Assembly: GCA_031546985.1 (NCBI GenBank)
Contig: JAVBJN010000037.1
Coordinates: 1 to 64,000, forward strand
Origin: JAVBJN01 sp031546985
GTDB lineage: Bacteria > Bacteroidota > Bacteroidia > Chitinophagales > Chitinophagaceae
Direction of reading: 5' to 3'
Length of the DNA: 64,000 bases
Position numbers and translations under genes: made by a program. Positions 17,205 through 25,512 of the stretch are shown here, piece by piece. Position 1 is the stretch's first letter; every line of letters starts with the position of its first letter. Under the pieces are notes generated by a model. That model worked only from the letters and a program-made list of their open reading frames with translations. It ran no database searches and was not told the DNA's origin.

Positions 17205-17255
17205 GTGCAGCAAGCATCCGGAGCCGGCGACGCACCGGTCTCCGAACTGCTGCAC
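17205..17255. other. Long intercistronic hairpin between cytochrome c and sco
   Basis: The outer stem GTGCAGCA (17205-17212) pairs with TGCTGCAC (17248-17255). An inner CGGAG/CTCCG plus CCGG/CCGG stem closes a small loop. Neither strand has a T-tract after it, so it is not a simple terminator. An mRNA processing or stability element separating the nirK segment from the sco-nor segment is more likely. Confidence 0.5.
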
Positions 17256-17308
17256 GATTGAATAAGCGGAGCTAAGAACAGACTTCAGGAACTTTAAGGT
17301 TTCCGTAA

Positions 17309-17818
17309 TTATTTGCGGATAGCGGCTACCATTTCGGGCGTTATATCCTGTTTCTTATTGCCCCAGCTGGCATATACATAACTCAGCACGCTGGCTACCT
17401 CATCGTCGTTGAGGGTTTGCGCTGGCATGGCGCTGTTAAACTTGTTGCCGTTTACGGTAATCTCACCGGTTTTGCCGTGCAATACAACACCAATAGCCCT
17501 GTTGACATCTGCATTCAGAAAATCTGATCCGGCCAGCGGCGGAAACGCATTGGGCAACCCGGCACCGCTTTCCTGGTGGCAGGCCATACAGGTTTTGGTG
17601 TATACTTCTTTACCCTTTGCAATCCTGGCATCGGCGCCGGCACCAGAAGTTTCTGTTGTGGCAGCAGGCTCAGACGCGGCCGGTTGTTCAGGTGCCGGAA
17701 CCGTTTCGGTTTGTGCAGCAGGCGCGTCGCTTGTAGGCTGCTCTGCCGGCTTATCGGAACCACCGCATGAAGCCAGGAACATGCCCAGCGCGGCAATCAT
17801 CAAATACCCTTTTTTCAT
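17309..17818 (-). CDS. Lipoprotein cytochrome c, paralogue of the NirK cytochrome domain
   Basis: A 169-residue protein with a lipobox at ASC (Cys18), a Pro/Ala/Glu-rich linker to about residue 65, and one c-type domain with CMACH. Over about 100 residues I count roughly 23 differences from the C-terminal cytochrome domain of NirK (18689-20137), so the two arose by recent duplication. It probably shuttles electrons in the periplasm to NirK or the NO reductases. The start lies 5 bp after the SUMF1 gene stop. Confidence 0.9.
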   Translation of the reverse strand: MKKGYLMIAALGMFLASCGGSDKPAEQPTSDAPAAQTETVPAPEQPAASEPAATTETSGAGADARIAKGKEVYTKTCMACHQESGAGLPNAFPPLAGSDFLNADVNRAIGVVLHGKTGEITVNGNKFNSAMPAQTLNDDEVASVLSYVYASWGNKKQDITPEMVAAIRK

Positions 17819-17823
17819 TTTTT

Positions 17824-18681
17824 TTATTTTTTATACTTAATACATCGAAAACCCTGGTTTTGTACGCAATAGTTTGCCTTTAGGCTGCCCCTGAAGGCAA
17901 AACGCATAAAAGCAGCGTAATTCATCAGATCGCTGGCCCCTATAGAACCGCTTCCGCAAAACATTGCATTATCGTTGGTTACATCCCTGCGCGACTCGCC
18001 AGAGATCATCACTTCATTAAAATCGGCCGTCCATTCCCAAACCAGACCATGCATATCCCACACTCCCCAATAGTTTCTCGGGGTTTGCATTACCGGGTTC
18101 ACCGCAGTATTCGGTTTTTCGTACCAGCTCAGGATGTATTGGTTATAGGTTTCTTTTTTTCGGGCATCTTTCACATACCCATCGGCCATAGCGGCATATT
18201 CCCATTGGTCTACAGTAGGCAATGTTTTGCCCGCAGCCTTACTGTATGCCTCTGCCGCAAACCAGGATACATTTGTAACCGGCGCATCGGGCAGCATAGT
18301 GGCGTTGAGGGTGATATCATTCTGCCAGGCCAGGAGGTAATTGGCATCTGCATATATCCGTTTTACGGCAGAGCGCCGCCATTGCGGATTGAGCTTTACA
18401 AAAACAAGGAACTGACGGTTAGTTACCGGGTGCACGTCCATGAGAAATCCCGGTACGCTAACCGCAGCATCCTTGCTACTATAAAACGGAACATAACTTC
18501 CGGCCTTTACTTCGGCCATACTAACCGTATCGGTGATAGCAACAAATGAAGATAAAGGCTCCCCGCCGGTGTGCTCAGGAACTGACAACACTTTAGAAGC
18601 CGGGTCCCACGATGTCAGGTTGGTGCAGGATACCGACAAAACAGTCCAAAGGCATACAGCAGAGAGCCATATATACTTCAT
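17824..18681 (-). CDS. nirV: SUMF1/formylglycine-generating-enzyme-like lipoprotein (NirV-like)
   Basis: A 285-residue protein with a lipoprotein signal (Cys19) and an FGE-sulfatase fold: DVHPVTNRQFLVFV, PVTNVSWFAAEAYSKAAGKTLPT, QWEYAA, NYWGVWDMHGLVWEWTADF and the terminal GFRCIK. Genes of this type next to nirK are called NirV. Their role is unclear; they probably do not make formylglycine, since known NirV lacks the required cysteines. It sits 7 bp after nirK. Confidence 0.83.
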   Translation of the reverse strand: MKYIWLSAVCLWTVLSVSCTNLTSWDPASKVLSVPEHTGGEPLSSFVAITDTVSMAEVKAGSYVPFYSSKDAAVSVPGFLMDVHPVTNRQFLVFVKLNPQWRRSAVKRIYADANYLLAWQNDITLNATMLPDAPVTNVSWFAAEAYSKAAGKTLPTVDQWEYAAMADGYVKDARKKETYNQYILSWYEKPNTAVNPVMQTPRNYWGVWDMHGLVWEWTADFNEVMISGESRRDVTNDNAMFCGSGSIGASDLMNYAAFMRFAFRGSLKANYCVQNQGFRCIKYKK

Positions 18682-18688
18682 AGTTGGG

Positions 18689-20137
18689 TTATTTTTTTCT
18701 TCTCGCAGCTACGGCTTCCGGTTTAATCTCCTGTTTTTTATTGCCCCAGCTGGCGTACACATAAGAAAGCACGTTGGCTATCTCTTCATCAGAAAGGGTC
18801 TGCGCAGGCATTACCCCATTGAACTTGGTGCCATTCACCATAATCTCACCGGTTTTGCCATGCAGCACAATATCAATAGCCCTGTTGGCATCTGCATTCA
18901 GGAAATCTGATGCAGCCAGCGGAGGAAACGCGTTGGGAATACCTTTACCATTATCCTGGTGGCAGGCGAGACAGGTTTTGGTATATATGGATTTACCTGC
19001 AGAGATCCTTTCTTCCAGGTTGGCGGCTTTAGTGGCTACAGGCGCAGTCTCGCCGGGCATGGTTTGAATGGTGCCACCTTCGGGCTGGTAAATGCCTTCG
19101 GTTTGCTTACCGGAGTAGATCTGTTTATTCTCATCACCGGTTACCGTAAGCATACCCAGCGAGCCTTTGTTAAAGGTGCGGGTAAGCGAGTGGTCTACGA
19201 TTACGAATGTACCTGGTACTTCTACTTTAAAATCTACAATGGTAGCGCCGCCTGCAGGCACCAATGTGGTCTGCACATTTTTGTTGATCAGGTCGCCACC
19301 TTCTACATGCACATTATCGAAGATCTCTCCGATTACGTGGAAGGAAGACAGCAAATTGGGACCACCGTTACCTACATAAAGTCTTACGGTTTCGCCCACA
19401 TTGGCTTTGATAGAATTGTCGCCGGTGAGTGAGCCTACTTTGCCGTTAAACACTACATAATCGGGGTGTTCGTCAATCGCCTTTTGCATATCAAAGGTTT
19501 GCAGGCCGGGTTCGCCATTCTTGCCTTTGGTGTAGAAATCGCCCTGCATAATGTAGTATTCCTTATCTACAGGAGGCAGGCCGCCTTCGGGTTCTACCAG
19601 GATAAGGCCGTACATACCATTGGCAATGTGCATGGCTACAGGAGCGGTAGCACAGTGGTATACAAACAGACCGGGGTTAATCACTTTGAAAGAGAATACC
19701 ACTTCGTGGCCGGGTGCTACAAAAGAGGAAGCAGCGCCCCCGCCAGGCCCGGTAACGGCATGCAGATCAATATTGTGGGGCAGTTTATTACCAGGATGGT
19801 TTTTCAGGTGAAACTCCACTTCGTCGCCCACCCGGGTACGGATAAAACTACCGGGCACAGAACCACCAAATGTCCAGTACAGGTATTTAACGCCATCCGC
19901 CATTTCGCCTTCCTTCTCAATAATCTCCATATTAACCACCAGTTTGGTTGGTTCTCTGGCGCCTACAGGTTTGGGCACTAAGGGCGGTGCTGTAAGTTCG
20001 GCTACACTTTCGCCTACTACTTTCATTTCGGCAGGAGGAGTGCCCGACTTAGTATCTGCATTTTTTTCAGAAGGTTTGCAGCCATTTAACAGCCATACAC
20101 TTAACAATGCACCAAGCAATACTTTACATTTATACAT
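18689..20137 (-). CDS. nirK: Copper nitrite reductase with fused C-terminal cytochrome c domain
   Basis: The start is set at MYKCKVLL (20137; 20143 is equivalent), which gives a proper lipobox (WLLNGC). Longer starts fall inside norB. About 482 residues. Two cupredoxin domains carry type 1 copper ligands (FVYHCATAPVAMHIANGM) and type 2 ligands (NIDLHAV, VYHC, and VDHSLTRTF), with the catalytic Asp in NIDLHAV. A c-type domain with CLACH occupies roughly the last 105 residues. It reduces nitrite to NO in the periplasm. The fused heme likely feeds electrons to type 1 copper. Confidence 0.95.
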   Translation of the reverse strand: MYKCKVLLGALLSVWLLNGCKPSEKNADTKSGTPPAEMKVVGESVAELTAPPLVPKPVGAREPTKLVVNMEIIEKEGEMADGVKYLYWTFGGSVPGSFIRTRVGDEVEFHLKNHPGNKLPHNIDLHAVTGPGGGAASSFVAPGHEVVFSFKVINPGLFVYHCATAPVAMHIANGMYGLILVEPEGGLPPVDKEYYIMQGDFYTKGKNGEPGLQTFDMQKAIDEHPDYVVFNGKVGSLTGDNSIKANVGETVRLYVGNGGPNLLSSFHVIGEIFDNVHVEGGDLINKNVQTTLVPAGGATIVDFKVEVPGTFVIVDHSLTRTFNKGSLGMLTVTGDENKQIYSGKQTEGIYQPEGGTIQTMPGETAPVATKAANLEERISAGKSIYTKTCLACHQDNGKGIPNAFPPLAASDFLNADANRAIDIVLHGKTGEIMVNGTKFNGVMPAQTLSDEEIANVLSYVYASWGNKKQEIKPEAVAARRKK

Positions 20138-20180
20138 AACCATTGGGTTTTTATGTAACTGTTTAATAGGTAACACCTGT

Positions 20181-21521
20181 TTAATCAACCGGTGCTTCAA
20201 GGGCTTCATCATTTGGTTTTCCGTAGCGGATAAAATCAATTATATACAGCGTAATACCGGTAGCAAAAAGGGTTGCGCAAAGAATAAGCACTACAAAATG
20301 CACTTTGATCTCGTTCTGCACATCGCCAAACTCCATACCCATTTTACGCTCCAGGTATACCTGCGCCACACCGGCTACGCCAAAAGCTGCGGTCATACCC
20401 AGCATACCTATATTGGACAGCCAGAAAGCGTAGGTGCCGGTTTTGGTTTCAAACAGTTTGCGACCGGTGAGATTGGGCATGGCATAACTGATAAAGGCAA
20501 GCACGATCATGGCATATGCCCCCCAGAAAGCCAGGTGACCATGCATGGCGGTGACCAATGTGCCATGCGTATACATATTCACTTGTGGCAGGGTATGTGC
20601 AAAGCCCAGTACACCCGCGCCCACAAAGGAAACAATGGCGGTGCCCAGGGTCCAGTAAAGCGCCAGTTTATTCGGGTGTTTCTTCTCGCCCTTCCGGTAC
20701 ATAGCAAAGGCAAACATGACCATGCCCAGGAAAGCCAGCGGCTCCAGTGCAGAGAAAATACCACCTATGATTAACCAGGTTTTGCCGGTACCTATAAAAT
20801 AGTAGTGGTGCCCGGTGCCCAGAATGCCGGAGATAAAAGTGAGCCCTACAATTACATACAACCACTTCTCTATCACTTCGCGGTCTACCCCGGTAAGTTT
20901 AATAAGCAGGAAAGACAGGATACCGCCCAGGATTAATTCCCAAACGCCTTCTACCCACAGGTGCACTACCCACCAGCGAAAAAATGAATCCATTGTTTGG
21001 TTATCGAACCAAATCATACCGGGCAGGTACAGCAATGCGGCAAATACAAGCCCCATGGTTAAAACCAGCGAGGTAGTGGTACGCTTGCGGCTTTTGAACA
21101 ATGTGGTTAAAATCAAACCCAGGAACAGCAGCACATTTACCACAACCAGGTAATCGAGCGGACGGGGAATTTCGAGAAACTTGCGGCCTTCCCAGTAGTT
21201 GAAATGGTAACCAACGATAGCAGTAACCCCCACCAGGGCCAGCGAAATCAACTGTACATAAGCCAGTTTAACGCTTACCAGTTCTTCTTCTGCCTCTTCG
21301 GGTATAATGTAATAGGCAGCACCCATAAAACCGGTGAGCAACCATACTACCAGCAAATTGGTATGCACGGCACGGGCAGTATTAAACGGTACCACACTGT
21401 GCAGCACATCATGCCCTACCCTTGCGAATCCCATAATGAATCCGTAAACAATTTGTAAGGCCAGCAATAGCATAGCTAATGCAAAAAACCAATAGGCCAC
21501 TTTTTGACTTTTGTATTTCAT
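20181..21521 (-). CDS. norB: Cytochrome c-dependent nitric oxide reductase, catalytic subunit NorB
   Basis: A 446-residue, 12-helix protein with the full canonical set: low-spin heme His in RAVHTNLLV, FeB His and Glu in HLWVEGVWEL, the FeB His pair in GTGHHYYF, a helix Glu in SALEPLAFLG, and HGHLAFWG for heme b and b3. It reduces two NO to N2O at the inner membrane. It follows norC after 8 bp and precedes nirK. Confidence 0.95.
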   Translation of the reverse strand: MKYKSQKVAYWFFALAMLLLALQIVYGFIMGFARVGHDVLHSVVPFNTARAVHTNLLVVWLLTGFMGAAYYIIPEEAEEELVSVKLAYVQLISLALVGVTAIVGYHFNYWEGRKFLEIPRPLDYLVVVNVLLFLGLILTTLFKSRKRTTTSLVLTMGLVFAALLYLPGMIWFDNQTMDSFFRWWVVHLWVEGVWELILGGILSFLLIKLTGVDREVIEKWLYVIVGLTFISGILGTGHHYYFIGTGKTWLIIGGIFSALEPLAFLGMVMFAFAMYRKGEKKHPNKLALYWTLGTAIVSFVGAGVLGFAHTLPQVNMYTHGTLVTAMHGHLAFWGAYAMIVLAFISYAMPNLTGRKLFETKTGTYAFWLSNIGMLGMTAAFGVAGVAQVYLERKMGMEFGDVQNEIKVHFVVLILCATLFATGITLYIIDFIRYGKPNDEALEAPVD

Positions 21522-21529
21522 GGGTAGTA

Positions 21530-21970
21530 TTATTTCGTATTGAGCGTAGTTTTATATTCAGGTTTTGGAGGAAACCCATTGAGATCGGTTTCTCCTACCC
21601 ATTTCAGAAAAGCGATTAATTCTTTGGTTTCCTGCTCGCTGAAGGCGTAAGCAACCATTTTTCTACCCCTGGGTGCCCAGGGTGTTTTAGAAGTGAGTAC
21701 GGCATGGATATACCCCTCTCCCCTGCGCTCTACTACTTTGGTAAGCTCCGGCGCGTAATAACCGCCTTCGCCCATAATGGTATGGCACCCCATGCAGTTG
21801 TTGGCTTCCCAAAGCCGCTTGCCGGCTATTACAGTGGGGGTAAGGTTTTCTTCGTGTGTTTTTTGCGGCACGTCCTTACTCAGTGTATACCAGGATAAGC
21901 CGATAAAAATGGCGAACGTTACAATAGTACCGCCGAGAAAAAAGATCCGGGCGCTGCTCTTTGCTAACAT
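21530..21970 (-). CDS. norC: Nitric oxide reductase cytochrome c subunit NorC
   Basis: A 146-residue protein with one N-terminal membrane anchor (about 9-30) and a single heme c motif CMGCH (59-63). GEGGYYAPELTKV and the late WAPRGRKMVAYAF segment are classic NorC, the latter supplying the axial Met. First gene of the norCB-nirK unit, preceded by two operator copies at 22018 and 22088. Confidence 0.93.
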   Translation of the reverse strand: MLAKSSARIFFLGGTIVTFAIFIGLSWYTLSKDVPQKTHEENLTPTVIAGKRLWEANNCMGCHTIMGEGGYYAPELTKVVERRGEGYIHAVLTSKTPWAPRGRKMVAYAFSEQETKELIAFLKWVGETDLNGFPPKPEYKTTLNTK

Positions 21971-22017
21971 GTAAGTGGATTTAATAAGTGATTCATTCTT
22001 TAAAACGGTTTTAATTC

Positions 22018-22031
22018 GGACAATTTTATCC
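22018..22031. promoter_or_regulatory. norC-proximal operator
   Basis: GGACAATTTTATCC lies 48 bp before the norC start. On the minus strand its TAAAATTG resembles a -7 box, so occupancy should block transcription. It is the exact reverse complement of the site at 22088-22101, and both are followed by ctatttaaa. Confidence 0.65.
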
Positions 22032-22087
22032 TATTTAAAAACAAACAAAACAACATCCAGGCCGGGTTGGTTGACTAACACAAACTC

Positions 22088-22101
22088 GGATAAAATTGTC
22101 C
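22088..22101. promoter_or_regulatory. norC-distal operator
   Basis: GGATAAAATTGTCC is the exact reverse complement of the proximal site; the centres are 70 bp apart, between rrf2 and norC. The arrangement is compatible with cooperative binding or looping by an Rrf2 dimer. Confidence 0.65.
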
Positions 22102-22120
22102 TATTTAAAGGCAAAAAAAA

Positions 22121-22555
22121 TCAGTTCTTCAAAAACGACAGTCGTTGCGCCACACCCGGTGCAAGCGATTCTACGGTCGAGTTTTTCAGCATCTTAATAA
22201 TGTCGGCCTTAATACTTTTATATTGGTGGTGTACAGGACAGGGATCAATTTCTGAACACTGGCTAAGCCCCAGCATGCAGTTGGTTATTAATCCATCGCC
22301 ATCAATGGCGGTAACAATCTGGAGGAGGTTTAATTTTTTAAGTGTTTTCTTCTCGATAAAGAACCCTCCCTTCACCCCTTTTACGGAGCTGATGAGCGCA
22401 CTCTTTACCAACTGTTGCAACACTTTGGCTGTAAATGCTTCTGGCGAGTCAATGGCCTGCGCAATTTCCTTCACATTCGAAAGCTTATTGTCTTTCGATT
22501 GTTGCGCCAGGAAAACCGTTGCTTTAATGCCATATTCACATGCCTTGGATAGCAT
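22121..22555 (-). CDS. Rrf2-family transcriptional regulator, NsrR-like
   Basis: A 144-residue winged-helix Rrf2 protein. The N-terminal MLSKACEYGIKATVFLA helix and a recognition region ending in SSVKGVKGGFFI are typical. Three cysteines in CMLGLSQCSEIDPCPVH (about 95-111) match the Fe-S ligand cluster of NsrR/IscR-type sensors. NO attack on the cluster would release repression. Its own promoter contains an operator copy (22597-22610) overlapping the -33 element, so autoregulation is likely. Which gas or redox signal it senses is inference. Confidence 0.88.
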   Translation of the reverse strand: MLSKACEYGIKATVFLAQQSKDNKLSNVKEIAQAIDSPEAFTAKVLQQLVKSALISSVKGVKGGFFIEKKTLKKLNLLQIVTAIDGDGLITNCMLGLSQCSEIDPCPVHHQYKSIKADIIKMLKNSTVESLAPGVAQRLSFLKN

Positions 22556-22572
22556 ATTACAGATTTATGACA

Positions 22573-22603
22573 CAAAGGTAAATTCTTTTTTATTTCGGAC
22601 AAG
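22573..22603 (-). promoter_or_regulatory. Promoter of the Rrf2 regulator gene
   Basis: On the minus strand, CTTG (22600-22603) is followed by exactly 19 bp and TACCTTTG (22573-22580), a very good match to the Bacteroidota TTTG-N19-TAnnTTTG promoter. The -7 box is 17 bp before the start codon. Confidence 0.65.
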
Positions 22604-22610
22604 TACATCC
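22597..22610. promoter_or_regulatory. Autoregulatory operator overlapping the rrf2 -33 element
   Basis: GGACAAGTACATCC keeps the GGACA..T.TCC arms with a divergent centre. The CAAG that forms the -33 element on the minus strand lies inside it, so a bound regulator would exclude RNA polymerase. Confidence 0.6.
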
Positions 22611-22892
22611 GCATTTTTCTTTCATGATTTTGATCAGCAAAAAAACTTACGCTCAACAGTTTATGCGTTGCACACTCAACTTTTTACTGCTTCGCAATAT
22701 GAAAAACAGAACAATTGTTCCCACTCTTAATTCTCCAACAGTGCAGTAACCGTGCGCATTTCAAAGCTATTCTGATAATTTCTGCCATACCATCCAACCA
22801 TTGAAATTCAATACGTATGCCCACCGAATTAAATGTTGCAACACAAGTAAATCTGCCTGAACAAAAGAATAACAAGCACTAAATTCTGCGTC

Positions 22893-22910
22893 TTATGATT
22901 ACGATCATAA
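22893..22910. promoter_or_regulatory. FNR/DNR-type dyad upstream of the nos operon
   Basis: TTATGAT-TACG-ATCATAA is a perfect 7-4-7 dyad with the TGAT-N4-ATCA core of FNR/DNR sites. Its centre is about 41 bp upstream of the start point predicted from the -7 box at 22931-22938, the class II activation position. Confidence 0.7.
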
Positions 22911-22930
22911 AGCCCCCCTGCGGATACGGG

Positions 22931-22938
22931 TAATTTTG
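22931..22938 (+). promoter_or_regulatory. -7 box of the nos operon promoter
   Basis: TAATTTTG matches TAnnTTTG exactly and lies 21 bp before the cytochrome gene start. No TTTG -33 box is found at the expected spacing, which fits an activator-dependent promoter using the dyad at 22893-22910. Confidence 0.6.
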
Positions 22939-22959
22939 TTTTGCTAAAACATTCAGATT

Positions 22960-23457
22960 ATGCGAAAAACAACATTCATTCCCATTATGGCTATGGCAGT
23001 TGCCCTGTATTCCTGCGGCGGCGGCCAACAAACAGGCACTGAGCAAACAGCAACCGAAACTCCGTCATCGGCAGAAGCACCTGCATCGTCCGATCCTGCC
23101 AGTTATGACCCCAAACGTGGCGAAGGCAAGTTTAATGCAGAGAATGTTAAGGTAGATGCCGCACTGAACGCTACACTTGCCACAGCCGGAGAAAAGGTAG
23201 CCAATGTAAAATGCTTCTCCTGTCATAAAATGACCGATGAAAAACTCGTTGGTCCGGGATGGGCAGGCGTTACGACCAGGCACCAACCGGAGTGGATCAT
23301 GAACTTTATAACCAACCCCGATCCGATGATCGATAAAGACCCTAAAGTGCAAGCCCAGCTGGAGATATGCCTGGTGCGGATGCCCAACCAATCCTTGTCT
23401 GACGACGATGCCAGAAGCATCCTGGAGTTTATGCGTAAGAACGATGGTGCAAAATAA
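22960..23457 (+). CDS. Lipoprotein cytochrome c of the nos operon
   Basis: A 165-residue protein with a lipobox (YSC, Cys19), a low-complexity Gln/Thr/Glu/Ala linker and one heme motif CFSCH (about 86-90). MPNQSLSDDDARSILEFM supplies a likely axial Met. It precedes nosZ by 23 bp, as in many clade II nos clusters, and probably donates electrons to NosZ CuA. Confidence 0.88.
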   Translation: MRKTTFIPIMAMAVALYSCGGGQQTGTEQTATETPSSAEAPASSDPASYDPKRGEGKFNAENVKVDAALNATLATAGEKVANVKCFSCHKMTDEKLVGPGWAGVTTRHQPEWIMNFITNPDPMIDKDPKVQAQLEICLVRMPNQSLSDDDARSILEFMRKNDGAK

Positions 23458-23480
23458 TTAACCAACAATCACTTCTCTAT

Positions 23481-25490
23481 ATGAGTAGTCCATTTTTTAA
23501 AATAATGGGTGCAGCGCTTATTGGCGCGGCACTTTGGTCGGGCTGCAAGCCTAAAAATGCCGGCAATGCTGTGAGTGGCGATGCCGCTTCAAAAGTATAT
23601 GTGGCGCCCGGCAAGTACGATGAATTCTACAATTTTGTAAGTGGCGGGTTTAGCGGCCAGCTTAGCGTATACGGTATTCCCAGCGGCAGATTGCTAAGGG
23701 TAATACCCGTATTCTCTGTAGACCCGGAAAAAGGTTGGGGCTTTAGCGAAGAAACCAAACCTATGCTCAATACCTCTCATGGTTTTGTACCCTGGGACGA
23801 CCTGCACCATGTAGAAATGTCGCAAACCAACGGTGAGATAGATGGTCGCTGGGTATTTGTAAATGGTAACAATACGCCCAGGGTGGCCCGTATAGACCTT
23901 AAAACTTTCCGCACGGCCGAGATCATTGAATTGCCCAACAGCGCCGGTAACCACTCCTCGCCGTTTATTACCGAAAACACCGAATACATTGTAGCCGGTA
24001 CCCGGTTTAGTGTGCCACCCGACGATGTAAATGGCGATGTGCCCATCAGTTCCTACAAAGAGAACTTTAAAGGTTACCTCAGCTTTATTAAGGTAGATCC
24101 GCAGCATGGCGGTATGAATATTGAATTCCAGATCGAGTGCCCTGGTGTAAACTTCGACCTGAGTCACGCTGGTAAAGGCAAGTCACATGGCTGGTTCTTC
24201 TTCTCCTGCTATAATACAGAACAGGCCAATACCTTGCTTGAGGTGAATGCTTCGCAGCGGGATAAAGACTTTATCATGGCTGTAAACTGGAAAAAAGCAG
24301 AAGAATACCTGAAGGCCGGGAAGGCCAGAAAAGTTGCGGTAAACTATGTCCACAATACCTGGGATGAAACATCGCATACTGCCAAGTCTGACATGATTAA
24401 AGAAGTAAGCGTACTGAGCGCTAAAGAACTGGCAGACATCTGTTACATGATTCCCTGCCCTAAATCGCCGCACGGCTGCGATGTAGATCCAACCGGCGAA
24501 TATATTGTGGGCAGTGGTAAGCTCGCCGCCCTTATTCCGGTATTCAGTTTCGACAAAATACAGAAAGCCATTGCTGATAAAGCATTTGACGGCGATTACG
24601 CGGGCATTCCTGTAATAAAATACGAAGCTGCGCTGCATGGCGAAGTACAAAAACCCGGACTGGGCCCTTTGCACACCGAGTTTGACGGACAGGGCAACGC
24701 GATTACATCTTTCTTTGTTTCATCCGAACTTGTGAAATGGAACATTAAAGACCTTAAAGTGCTGGACCGTGTACCTACCTATTACTCCGTGGGTCACTTA
24801 TGTATTCCCGGTGGCGATTCTAAAAAACCTTACGGAAAATATGTAATTGCCTACAACAAGATTACCAAAGACAGGTACCTGCCTACAGGTCCGGAACTGG
24901 CCCAAAGTGCGCAGTTGTATGATATTTCGGGAGACAAGATGAAATTGATACTTGATTTCCCCACTATTGGTGAGCCACACTATGCACAAGCTGCACCGGC
25001 CAACCTGATTACCAAAAACCAAGTGAAGGTTTTCCCAATTGGAGATAATAAGCACCCGTATGTTGCTAAAGGCGAATCAGAAACCAAAGTGGTGCGCGAA
25101 GGCAATAACGTACATGTTTACATTACCTCTATACGCTCCCACTTCAGCCCGGATAATATTGAAGGCATACGTGTAGGCGATCAGGTATACTTCCATGTAA
25201 CCAACCTGGAGCAGGATTGGGATGTGCCGCATGGCTTTGCAGTAAAAGGCGCGGCCAATGCAGAGCTGCTCATTATGCCTGGCGAAACCAGTACACTTAA
25301 ATGGGTACCCGACCGTGTAGGTATATTCCCTATCTATTGTACCGATTTCTGTAGTGCATTGCACCAGGAAATGCAGGGCTATGTAAGGGTATCGCCGCAA
25401 GGCAGCAACGTGCCGCTTACATACAGTCTCGGTAAAAACGGGCCGGATGCCGGAGGCACAAAAACCGATACATCGGCGAAGAAGCAATAA
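23481..25490 (+). CDS. nosZ: Nitrous oxide reductase NosZ, clade II (Sec/lipoprotein type)
   Basis: A 669-residue protein with a Sec-type lipoprotein signal (lipobox SGC) instead of a twin-arginine signal, the mark of clade II. A seven-bladed propeller with CuZ histidines (DDLHHVEMSQ, NHSSPF, SHGW, SPHGCDV, PLHTEFD and others) precedes a cupredoxin domain. The CuA ligands lie in DVPHGF and CTDFCSALHQEM (620-631). It reduces N2O to N2 in the periplasm. A strong terminator follows. Confidence 0.97.
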   Translation: MSSPFFKIMGAALIGAALWSGCKPKNAGNAVSGDAASKVYVAPGKYDEFYNFVSGGFSGQLSVYGIPSGRLLRVIPVFSVDPEKGWGFSEETKPMLNTSHGFVPWDDLHHVEMSQTNGEIDGRWVFVNGNNTPRVARIDLKTFRTAEIIELPNSAGNHSSPFITENTEYIVAGTRFSVPPDDVNGDVPISSYKENFKGYLSFIKVDPQHGGMNIEFQIECPGVNFDLSHAGKGKSHGWFFFSCYNTEQANTLLEVNASQRDKDFIMAVNWKKAEEYLKAGKARKVAVNYVHNTWDETSHTAKSDMIKEVSVLSAKELADICYMIPCPKSPHGCDVDPTGEYIVGSGKLAALIPVFSFDKIQKAIADKAFDGDYAGIPVIKYEAALHGEVQKPGLGPLHTEFDGQGNAITSFFVSSELVKWNIKDLKVLDRVPTYYSVGHLCIPGGDSKKPYGKYVIAYNKITKDRYLPTGPELAQSAQLYDISGDKMKLILDFPTIGEPHYAQAAPANLITKNQVKVFPIGDNKHPYVAKGESETKVVREGNNVHVYITSIRSHFSPDNIEGIRVGDQVYFHVTNLEQDWDVPHGFAVKGAANAELLIMPGETSTLKWVPDRVGIFPIYCTDFCSALHQEMQGYVRVSPQGSNVPLTYSLGKNGPDAGGTKTDTSAKKQ

Positions 25491-25512
25491 TTCTCCCGGG
25501 CATATATCATGA

